Assembly (NCBI GenBank): GCA_005773755.1
Contig: SXHE01000660.1
Location: 1 to 16,124, forward strand
DNA: 16,124 nt
From: Planctomycetia bacterium
Lineage (GTDB): Bacteria > Planctomycetota > Planctomycetia > Gemmatales > Gemmataceae
Direction: 5' to 3'
The notes beneath the pieces are model-generated. The model was not told where the DNA came from. It ran no database searches and saw nothing but the letters and a program-made list of their open reading frames with translations. Numbering within the stretch: the stretch's first letter is position 1; every line of letters begins with the position of its first letter. A program made the translations under genes and the position numbers. Below, piece by piece: positions 1 through 6,091 of the stretch.

Positions 1-381
1 CACGTTGACCCCGTCGCGGTCGTTCGCGACCAGTGCCCGGCCCAACCCGACGAACAGCGGAGCGAACTCGGCCGCGTCCGGGTGGTCGGGCGGGAGCGGG
101 GCCGTTTCGGAATCGCGCGCGGCCGCCCGCTCCGCGGGCCGATCCTTGTCCAGCTCCGCGCCAATGAGCCGCTCCGTTTCGGTCGTGTCGAACTCCTCGC
201 GGGGCGGCGCGTCGAGCTCGTCGCGCAGGAGGAACCGCCCTTCGGCCCACCGGGCCTCCGCGGCCTCGCGCGCGGCGCGCCGGTCGGCGGCCTTTCGGAC
301 CGCGCCCACCATCCCGATCAGCCCCAGCGCGCACAGCAGCGACACACCGACGATGACCGCCGCGATCCCCTTCTTGTTCAT
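1..381 (-). CDS. Hypothetical single-pass membrane-anchored protein (partial, C-terminus off window)
   Basis: An open frame of 127 codons begins with ATG at 381 and is still open at base 1, so only the N-terminal part is visible. It starts MNKKGIAAVIVGVSLL; residues about 6-27 form one hydrophobic helix, followed by a basic stretch (RKAADRR) that would sit on the cytoplasmic side, or by a short uncleaved anchor. The rest is charged, Ala/Glu/Arg-rich and probably partly helical (residues 29-50 resemble a short coiled coil). Residues 105-127 (FAPLFVGLGRALVANDRDG) may begin a folded domain. GC-rich third positions and a GGGGA stretch about 8 nt before the ATG support the start. A TTGACC hexamer at 450-455 could be its -35 element. 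No family was recognised and no function is proposed. Confidence 0.6.
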   Translation of the reverse strand, partial: MNKKGIAAVIVGVSLLCALGLIGMVGAVRKAADRRAAREAAEARWAEGRFLLRDELDAPPREEFDTTETERLIGAELDKDRPAERAAARDSETAPLPPDHPDAAEFAPLFVGLGRALVANDRDGVNV

Positions 382-426
382 TGGGCGTCCCCGCGAGTCC
401 GGCCGCGATTGTGATTCGTGCGTTCG

Positions 427-455
427 ATTGGACCGCACCCGCGCCACACGGTCAA
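427..455 (-). promoter_or_regulatory. Possible promoter of the gene starting at 381
   Basis: Reading the minus strand, TTGACC (450-455) is followed after 17 nt by TCCAAT (427-432). The -35 is close to the sigma-70 consensus and the -10 is weak. It lies about 50 nt before the start codon. This is sequence inference only. Confidence 0.3.
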
Positions 456-559
456 AGGAATAGAGTCGCTGCACAATAGTTTTGGGGTGCGTAGGTTCTG
501 TGTGCGAGCCACACGAGTCGCTTGAAGCGAATCCCGGAGACGTTCCGGCAGTCGCTTGT

Positions 560-578
560 CCTCTGCCCTCTGCCCTCT
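560..578 (-). repeat. Three-copy 7-bp tandem tract (AGAGGRC) after the hydrolase gene
   Basis: On the minus strand three units AGAGGGC, AGAGGGC and AGAGGAC occur in a row, 14 nt or so after the stop codon of the gene ending at 592. An equivalent three-unit tract stands right after the stop of the gene ending at 6090. The remaining intergenic DNA (382-559) holds two small dyads, gtgtg/cacac (500-514) and tcgctt/aagcga (518-530), and no recognisable gene. Confidence 0.6.
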
Positions 579-591
579 TCTGCTTCGCCCC

Positions 592-1377
592 CTACTTGCC
601 CAGGGTGTCCTTGAAGAGCGCGAGCATCCGCTTCCACGAGTCCTCGTCGGCGGCCTTGTCGTACTTCATGCCCTTGATGTTCACCTTGTCCGCGCCCGGC
701 ACGGTGAAGCTGTGAAACACGTCCTTGTACTCAACGAACTCGTACTTCGTGCCGGCCTTGTCCAGCACCTCGCGGAACGTCTTGATGTCTTCGACCTTGA
801 TGAAGAAGTCGGCCTCGCCGTGGCAGATCAGCACCTTCGGCTTCACGGCCTTCGCCTCGGCCTCGGTCGGGACCGGGGTGATCGCGGAGTGGAACGTGAC
901 GACGGCCTTCAGGTCCGCGCCGGCGCAGGCCAGTTGCAGGCAGGTGGTGCCGCCGAAGCAGTAGCCGATGGCCGCGAGCTTGTCGGCGTCCACGTGCGGT
1001 TGCTCCTTGAGCTTCTTCAGCCCCGCCTCGGCGCGGCCGCGCCAGACCTTCGCGTTGGCGCGGGTGGCCGTCGCCATCTTGCGGGCGTCGTCCGGGTGCG
1101 CGGTCGTGGTCCCGTCGCCGTACATGTCCGGGGCGAACGCGACGTACCCGCGGGCGGCAACCATCTCGCACCGCTGTTTGGCGTAGGCGTCCAGCCCCCA
1201 CCACTCGTGGACGACCAGCACGCCGGGGCGCTTGTCGGTGCTGGCGTCGTCGTAAGCGACGTAGCCCTTGAGCTTCACGCCGTCGAACTCGTACTCGACG
1301 GTCTTGGTGACGACTTTGGCCTGGGCCGCGCCCGCGACCAGCGCGAGGGCGGCAACGGCGATGAGACCGCGCATCAT
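592..1377 (-). CDS. Secreted dienelactone hydrolase family protein
   Basis: This is a 261-aa alpha/beta-hydrolase of the dienelactone hydrolase (DLH) family, which hydrolyses lactone or ester bonds using a Cys-Asp-His triad. Residues 1-20 form a signal peptide ending AGAAQA, so the mature enzyme should be periplasmic or otherwise exported. Visible family marks are the HEWWGL motif at 57-62 (Glu58 matches the residue that controls the nucleophile in DLH), the nucleophile elbow GYCFGG with Cys140, Asp190 in HGEAD, and His222 in FHSF. The whole domain is present at normal length plus the leader. The first of two adjacent ATGs is chosen because GGAG lies 9 nt before it. The upstream gene ends 58 bp away, and a separate promoter sits in that gap (1411-1439). 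The physiological substrate is unknown; carboxymethylenebutenolidase activity is a family label only. Confidence 0.9.
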   Translation of the reverse strand: MMRGLIAVAALALVAGAAQAKVVTKTVEYEFDGVKLKGYVAYDDASTDKRPGVLVVHEWWGLDAYAKQRCEMVAARGYVAFAPDMYGDGTTTAHPDDARKMATATRANAKVWRGRAEAGLKKLKEQPHVDADKLAAIGYCFGGTTCLQLACAGADLKAVVTFHSAITPVPTEAEAKAVKPKVLICHGEADFFIKVEDIKTFREVLDKAGTKYEFVEYKDVFHSFTVPGADKVNIKGMKYDKAADEDSWKRMLALFKDTLGK

Positions 1378-1410
1378 GGGGAACGGCTCCGTTGGGGAAT
1401 GGGCGGCACT

Positions 1411-1439
1411 ATTCTACGCGCGCCGCGCGGCGGCGTCAG
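1411..1439 (-). promoter_or_regulatory. Probable promoter of the dienelactone hydrolase gene
   Basis: On the minus strand CTGACG (1434-1439) and TAGAAT (1411-1416) are 17 nt apart, an ideal sigma-70 spacing, and the -10 lies about 33 nt before the ATG at 1377. The -35 overlaps the stop codon of the upstream gene, which suggests the hydrolase can be transcribed independently. The -10 region TAGAATAG resembles TACGATAG found before the genes starting at 7835 and 10527. Confidence 0.5.
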
Positions 1440-2773
1440 AACCGCCAGCGCGGGCCGGTGCGGACCGTGCGCCACGCGCCGGGCAGTGCGATCCACGCTC
1501 GCGCCGCCAGCACCCGCGCGACCGGCCACGCGAGGTACGCGAACGCCAGCGCGAACGCCGCGATCTGCTGGTGGTTCCGCCCCCCCAGCGGTATCGCCGC
1601 CACGAACGGCTGCCACAATACGGAGCACTCCGGCACATACCACGTCAGGTGCTCGTGCTCGAAGTTGTTCTCGAAGTAGCGGACGGAGCCTGCGCCCTGG
1701 AACACGAGGCCGTTCAACCCGACCCAGCACGACAGTGCGACGGCGGCCAGCACCAGCCCGTTGGCCCACGTCGAGTATCGGTCGGCGCGGGCGGTCCAGC
1801 GGGCGAGCACCAGGGCCGCCGGCAGCGCCGCGAACAGGAAGAACCGCGGCCCCCAGACGGCCCCGCCGTACCACGACCACCACCGCGCGTACACCAGTAC
1901 CAGCCCGACCACCACCGCGACCCACAACCGGTACACGAGTCGCGCGTCGGCCGCGCGCGGCTCGTCGCACTCCGGGTACTTCGCGAACAGACCGGGCGCG
2001 AAGAACACCAGCCCTTTGCCGAACGAGAACAGAATCGACAGCAGGCCGAAGAACAGCGGGTAGCTGAAGTCGGGCAGCCCGGAGTACGGCAGGACCGTGC
2101 GGAACCCGGCCTCGCCCGCGTAGCCCCCCGCGAACGCGCTCCCGCGCCGCACGGAGTTTTCCAGCAGCACCAGCGCCGCGGCGCACGCCGGGATCAGCAG
2201 GTAGCGTGCGCGGCGGCGGTGCCAGCACAGCACCGCACAGGCCAGTGCCAACCCGACCGCGGAGGCCGGCACGTTCGCCGTGCCCCACACGCACAGCGCG
2301 CCGCCGACGAGCGCCCAGAAGCCGCGCCGCGTCGCCAGCAGCGCCAGCCCGGTGCCCACACAGCAGACGTGAAACACTTCGCCGAAAAAGCCCAGGACGT
2401 GCCACGGGAACGCGCTCCCGAACAGCACCAGCGCCGCGAACCGGACCCGCTCCGCACGCGCCAGCACCGGGCGCAGCGCCAGCCACAGCGCGCCGAGCGC
2501 GAGCAGCAGGGCGACGCGGTTGAACGCCCACACGGTTTCGGTCGGGTAGCCGACGGCCTCGCCCAGATACCACAGCGGGGCGGCGGCGAGCGGGCCGTAG
2601 AGCGAGTACTTGGTACGGTCGAGCGTGCCGTGACGCAGCAAGGCGTCGAGCGCGTCGTAGCGAACGATGCCGTCGCTGCCGACGGCCATCGGTGCAGTCG
2701 CAACTATGCCCGCGCCGAGTAGGACGACGAGCAACCCGAAGTGGCGGACGAGGACGCGGGAGGCGGCACGCAT
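1436..2773 (-). CDS. Multi-pass membrane protein, GT-C glycosyltransferase-like
   Basis: This 445-aa protein has about ten hydrophobic segments, the first at residues 11-30. The loop after helix 1 (SDGIVRYDALDALL, residues 33-46) has the acidic residue and spacing typical of the first outer loop of GT-C enzymes such as the PMT/ArnT relatives, which transfer sugars from lipid-linked donors at the membrane. Residues 297-310 (ARWWSWYGGAVWGP, then Arg) followed by a hydrophobic helix with a Pro match the late W-rich motif of such proteins in many bacteria. A long polar C-terminal part holds further helices and ends in a basic tail. The ATG at 2773 is the only plausible start, but no good ribosome site is visible. 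Acceptor and donor cannot be told. A plain polytopic protein of unknown function is the alternative. Confidence 0.7.
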   Translation of the reverse strand: MRAASRVLVRHFGLLVVLLGAGIVATAPMAVGSDGIVRYDALDALLRHGTLDRTKYSLYGPLAAAPLWYLGEAVGYPTETVWAFNRVALLLALGALWLALRPVLARAERVRFAALVLFGSAFPWHVLGFFGEVFHVCCVGTGLALLATRRGFWALVGGALCVWGTANVPASAVGLALACAVLCWHRRRARYLLIPACAAALVLLENSVRRGSAFAGGYAGEAGFRTVLPYSGLPDFSYPLFFGLLSILFSFGKGLVFFAPGLFAKYPECDEPRAADARLVYRLWVAVVVGLVLVYARWWSWYGGAVWGPRFFLFAALPAALVLARWTARADRYSTWANGLVLAAVALSCWVGLNGLVFQGAGSVRYFENNFEHEHLTWYVPECSVLWQPFVAAIPLGGRNHQQIAAFALAFAYLAWPVARVLAARAWIALPGAWRTVRTGPRWRF

Positions 2774-2796
2774 GTCCTACAAGTTATGTAGCCGCC

Positions 2797-2816
2797 GGCC
2801 GCGGGCGAGCGCGGCC
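2797..2816 (-). terminator. GC-rich hairpin after the dsbD-like gene
   Basis: A perfect 7-bp stem GGCCGCG/CGCGGCC with a 6-nt loop lies between the stop codon at 2825 and the next start at 2773. There is no T tract, so it may slow or stop polymerase only partly, or act as an mRNA 3' stabiliser. Confidence 0.35.
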
Positions 2817-2824
2817 CGTCGCCG

Positions 2825-5119
2825 CTACTTCTTCGGCTTGGCCTTCTCTTGCGCGTCCTTCAAGAACGCCACGAACTTCGCCGGGTCGTTGATCTTCCCT
2901 TCGGGATACACCCCGATCACCTTCACCTGCCCGCCCTCTTGCGGCATCAGCACCGCGTACAGCGGGAGCGCGGCGTCCTTGAACACATCGACCTGAAACT
3001 TGGCGTTGGCATCGGCCTCCGCGTCGCGGCGCGTCTTGCCGGGGTCGGTCAGGTACAGCGCGGCCGGCACCTCGTCGGTGTAGAACTTCACCTTCTCGAA
3101 CTTCTGAAGCTCCTCGCGCACCACGGCCTGCGGAAACACGGTCTGCTCGTTGATCTTGCAGTTCGTACACGTCACGCCGGTGAAGTCCAGGAACACCGGG
3201 CGCTTGCTCTTCTCGGATGCCTCGAGCGCCGCGAGCAGGTCCGTGCGCCACAGGTCGTCCTTGCTGGCCGCGGGCGCGGGCACCTCTTCGGGCAGCAGGA
3301 ACGCTTCGACCCAGGCGTAGACGGTCCCCGCGGGGCGCTGCGGCTTGCCGTCCGCGCCCTTGATGAGCGCCGGCGCGAGGTACAGCGCGAGGCCGAGGAA
3401 CACCAGCGCGAACAACAGGCGCGGCACGCCGATGTTCGGCTTCTCCTCGTCGTGCGGCAGGCGGAACACGTTCAGCAGGTACAGCCCGCACGCGCCGCTG
3501 ATCGCCACCCAGCCGCCCAGCACCATGTCGTAGGTGAAGTACTGCGGCGTCGGGAACAGTCGGAGTTCCGCGGTGCGGAGGAACTTGAGCGCCGCGGCCA
3601 GTTCGAGGAACCCCATCACCACCTTCACGCTGTCGAGCCAGCCGCCGGATTTCGGTAGCGCCTTCATCAGGCCGGGCACGAGCGCGAGGATGAAGAACGG
3701 GGCCGCGAACGCGGTGGCGACCGCCAGCCCGCCGGCGATCTCGCGCGCGGTGGGCACCACGACCATCCCGCCGCTGCTGTCGCTACCGGCCGAGATGCCC
3801 GCGAACCCGCCCAGGAACGGCGCGACGCAGGTGAAGCTGATGACCGTGAACGCCAGCGCGCCGAAGATCGTGCCCACCGTGCCGCCCTTCGACTGCTTCG
3901 CCTGCAACCGCTTCTGGAGCGAGTTCGGCAGCGTCAGCTCGTACATCCCGAACAGGCTCAGGGCCAGCACCAGGAACAGGACCGCGAGCAGGATGTTCGT
4001 GACCGGGTGCGTGCTGAGCCACGACATGAACTTCAGCAGCGCGAACGCGGACACGCCGAGGACCGAGATGATGGTGAGGCAGTACACGCTCGCGAGCTTG
4101 AGCCGCTCGCGGAGCGAGCCGTGCGCCTGCTTGAGGAAGATGCTGACGGTGATGGGGATCATCGGGAACACGCACGGCGTGACCAGCGAGATCAGCCCCC
4201 ACGCCGCGGCCGTGAGGACGAACCCCCACAGGCTGGGCGGCGGCGGCTTATCGACGCTCGGAATGCGCGCCGCCAGTTCCTTGAGTTCGTTGGCGTAGAC
4301 ATCCTTGTCTTTGGCGCGCTTGCGCGGGTCGATCTTGGCAGGTTCCACCGGCCCACCGGGAGCGGGCGTCACCAGACCCGGCACCGGTGGAACCGGCTTC
4401 TGCGCCTTCAGCTCTTCGAGTGCTTTCTTCGTCGCTTCGAGTTCGGTTCGCACCGCTTCGAGTTCGGTCTTGGTCCCGTCGGGACTCGTCTTGAGCGCCC
4501 CGATGGCCGCCGTGAGGTCGGCCGGGTTCGCCTTCTCCGAAAGCCCCTCGACCACTTCGAGCGTCAGCACCGGGAGGTGCCGGCTCTTGGCGATGTGGCA
4601 GTTGTCGTCGTCGCACACCTGAAGCGCGATGTCGTCCAGCGCGATCACCTTCTTGCCGGGCGTCGCTTTCGGCGACACGACGGCCTTGAGTTCCCATGAC
4701 ACCGGCCCGTCGTAGTACTGGTCGGTTTCGCCCTTCTTGGCGAGCGCGCGGGGCTTGGTCTTCGCGCCCGGCGGGTCGGTCAGCTTCCCGATGAAGATCA
4801 GATCGCCGGGTGCCGGGAGTGTGAGGGAGTTCTTCGCCTCTTGGGTCGCGTCCTGTGGCGCGAACGGGTACGTCCACGCTTTCACACCGGGCTTCACCGC
4901 GACCGTGATCTTGATGGTGACCGTTTCGCCCCACTTGGCCTTCGCCGGGGTCACGGTCACGTCGGCGTCGGCGAGCTTGGCGAACTTCGTGGGCAGCTTG
5001 GGCGCGGGCGCGTCGAACTTGCCCTTCGGGAACGGGTCGTCGCCGAACGGCTGCGCGGTCGCGCTCAGGGCGAAGGCGCACAGGGCCAGCAGCGCGACCG
5101 AGGGGGCGGTTCGTGGCAT
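2825..5119 (-). CDS. dsbD: Thiol:disulfide interchange protein DsbD-like (three-domain transmembrane electron transporter)
   Basis: A 764-aa protein predicted to carry reducing power from cytoplasmic thioredoxin across the membrane to periplasmic thiol proteins. Residues 1-22 are a signal peptide (LCAFALSATAQ). Residues about 40-192 are the DsbD N-terminal (alpha) domain with Cys169 and Cys174 (VCDDDNC). Residues 216-240 form a short coiled coil made of TELEA heptads, followed by a Pro-rich linker. Residues about 297-590 are the CcdA/DsbD-beta membrane domain, with the redox cysteines Cys316 (TPCVFPMIP) and Cys431 (FTCVAPF). Residues 620-760 are the C-terminal thioredoxin domain with CTNC at 651-654. 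All six expected cysteines are present. The frame opens further upstream, to 5236, but the ATG at 5119 places the signal peptide at the very N-terminus and avoids translating a terminator hairpin. The coiled coil plus linker is unusual for DsbD. It is likely a stand-alone unit, and a DsbD-alpha paralogue lies just upstream. Confidence 0.9.
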   Translation of the reverse strand: MPRTAPSVALLALCAFALSATAQPFGDDPFPKGKFDAPAPKLPTKFAKLADADVTVTPAKAKWGETVTIKITVAVKPGVKAWTYPFAPQDATQEAKNSLTLPAPGDLIFIGKLTDPPGAKTKPRALAKKGETDQYYDGPVSWELKAVVSPKATPGKKVIALDDIALQVCDDDNCHIAKSRHLPVLTLEVVEGLSEKANPADLTAAIGALKTSPDGTKTELEAVRTELEATKKALEELKAQKPVPPVPGLVTPAPGGPVEPAKIDPRKRAKDKDVYANELKELAARIPSVDKPPPPSLWGFVLTAAAWGLISLVTPCVFPMIPITVSIFLKQAHGSLRERLKLASVYCLTIISVLGVSAFALLKFMSWLSTHPVTNILLAVLFLVLALSLFGMYELTLPNSLQKRLQAKQSKGGTVGTIFGALAFTVISFTCVAPFLGGFAGISAGSDSSGGMVVVPTAREIAGGLAVATAFAAPFFILALVPGLMKALPKSGGWLDSVKVVMGFLELAAALKFLRTAELRLFPTPQYFTYDMVLGGWVAISGACGLYLLNVFRLPHDEEKPNIGVPRLLFALVFLGLALYLAPALIKGADGKPQRPAGTVYAWVEAFLLPEEVPAPAASKDDLWRTDLLAALEASEKSKRPVFLDFTGVTCTNCKINEQTVFPQAVVREELQKFEKVKFYTDEVPAALYLTDPGKTRRDAEADANAKFQVDVFKDAALPLYAVLMPQEGGQVKVIGVYPEGKINDPAKFVAFLKDAQEKAKPKK

Positions 5120-5148
5120 GGGAGCAGCACCGCGACGGGGAAAAGAAC

Positions 5149-5173
5149 AAAGCCCACGAGAGCCGTGGGCTTT
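5149..5173 (-). terminator. Intrinsic terminator-like hairpin between the DsbD-alpha and dsbD-like genes
   Basis: A perfect 10-bp stem aaagcccacg/cgtgggcttt with a 5-nt loop (agagc). On the minus strand it is followed by a T-rich run (gttctttt), and on the plus strand by tcta. It would end transcription coming from the gene at 5306-5878, and it also falls in the leader of the dsbD-like gene, whose start is 30 nt further on. It could therefore also act on that leader. Confidence 0.65.
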
Positions 5174-5272
5174 TCTATTGACCGAGAGGCGACGTGCCGG
5201 TCTGCCCCATTGAGAAGGCATACACGACGAAGCCATCGCCCCTTACACGCCCTTCTCGTTTCGCCACCAGGG

Positions 5273-5289
5273 GCGACCCTTCGGGTCGC
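5273..5289 (-). terminator. Hairpin directly after the DsbD-alpha gene
   Basis: A perfect 7-bp stem gcgaccc/gggtcgc with a 3-nt loop (ttc), 17 nt past the stop codon at 5306. There is no T tract. It may protect the 3' end or assist termination together with the stronger hairpin at 5149-5173. Confidence 0.35.
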
Positions 5290-5305
5290 ACGCTAAACGA
5301 ATTGC

Positions 5306-5878
5306 CTACTTGCCCAGCGCCTTCGCCACCTCACCGGCGTAAGCCTTCTCCACCTCGACCGGCGCGCCGTCCAGCACCTTCAGCGCCGCCTCGATGGGGA
5401 TCGTCTTCGCGGGGAAGCAGTTGGTCTTGTCGCACACGCTCAGGCTGAAGTTGGCGAGCTTCACGGTGGTCGCGCCGGGCGCGGCCCTCGGCGACACGAC
5501 CGCCTTGCGGGTGTAGGTCACGGTGCCGACGTTGTACCGCAGTTCCTTGATGCCGAGGTCCGGTTCCTCTTTCGCGAGGTAGTCTTTGGGGTCGATGGTG
5601 TCGCCCACGAAGACGACCGCGCCGGGCGCGGGGAACTTGACGAGGTTCGTCATGCCCGCGGCCTGCTTGTCGGGCTGCACGGTCGGGTAGGTGTGGTAGC
5701 CGTCGTTCAGCTCGATGGTGAGCGTGAACGTGACCGTCTGGCCGGGCCTGGCCGCGGCCGGGGTGAACCGCCCCTCGACCTTCTTCACGGCCTTCTCGTA
5801 CCACTTCTGCGCGCTCGCCGTGCCGGGCACAACCGCCACCGCGACCGCCAGGATCAGGATTGCTACACAGATGCGCAT
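5306..5878 (-). CDS. Stand-alone exported DsbD N-terminal (alpha)-domain protein
   Basis: A 190-aa protein with a signal peptide at 1-23 (ILAVAVAVVPGTASAQ) and one domain that matches the N-terminal domain of the neighbouring dsbD-like gene: both carry a Gly-(T/D)-x-(x)-DP stretch, AVVSP(R/K)A-PG, and then VCD(K/D)xNC. The paired cysteines here are Cys149 and Cys154. In DsbD this domain takes electrons from the C-terminal thioredoxin domain and passes them to periplasmic partners, so this protein may be a soluble shuttle for the same pathway; that role is an inference. The ATG at 5878 is preferred over an upstream ATG because GGAG stands 9 nt before it and the leader then begins correctly. 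It lies downstream of the palindromic element and upstream of a terminator, so it is probably its own transcript. Confidence 0.8.
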   Translation of the reverse strand: MRICVAILILAVAVAVVPGTASAQKWYEKAVKKVEGRFTPAAARPGQTVTFTLTIELNDGYHTYPTVQPDKQAAGMTNLVKFPAPGAVVFVGDTIDPKDYLAKEEPDLGIKELRYNVGTVTYTRKAVVSPRAAPGATTVKLANFSLSVCDKTNCFPAKTIPIEAALKVLDGAPVEVEKAYAGEVAKALGK

Positions 5879-5897
5879 GATGAATGTCTCCGATCTC

Positions 5898-6053
5898 TTT
5901 ACCCCGAAGGGGTTGTATCCCAAAGCCCAGGGTCAGCACCGAAGGTGCGCCACCCTGGGAACGCAAACGCTTACGCGGTCGGCTCCGCCACCCAGGGTGC
6001 GCTCGCAAAGCCTCGCGACCCTGGGCTTTGGGATACAACCCCGTCGGGGTAAA
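5898..6053. repeat. Nested palindromic intergenic element with 36-bp inverted arms
   Basis: The outer arms 5898-5933 and 6018-6053 are reverse complements over 36 nt with one mismatch. Each outer arm starts with its own small hairpin (ccccgaagggg; ccccgtcgggg). Inside lie gcacc/ggtgc (5935-5947), a caccctggg/cccagggtg pair (5950-5997) and gcgg/ccgc (5974-5987), and the CCCAGGG core recurs in both orientations. The element fills nearly all of the gap between the stop at 6090 and the start at 5878. It would fold into a long branched RNA or DNA cruciform. It resembles dispersed REP/MITE-type repeats; no open frame of its own is evident. Confidence 0.8.
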
Positions 6054-6071
6054 AAACCAAACGCGACTCTA

Positions 6072-6091
6072 CCCTCTGCCCTCTGTCCTCT
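6072..6091 (-). repeat. Three-copy 7-bp tandem tract at the end of the NHL gene
   Basis: On the minus strand AGAGGAC, AGAGGGC and AGAGGGT follow one another, starting inside the TAG stop codon of the gene ending at 6090. It matches the three-unit tract at 560-578. Confidence 0.6.

Noticed and set aside
556..2722. Long plus-strand frames of 503 and 484 codons
   Set aside because: They are opposite the hydrolase and the GT-C-like gene, have low-complexity Arg/Pro content and no ribosome site; the minus-strand genes have signal peptides and motifs.
5331..6038. Minus-strand frame reading through the palindrome
   Set aside because: It is a frame across the repeat and the opposite frame of the DsbD-alpha gene; no coding signals.
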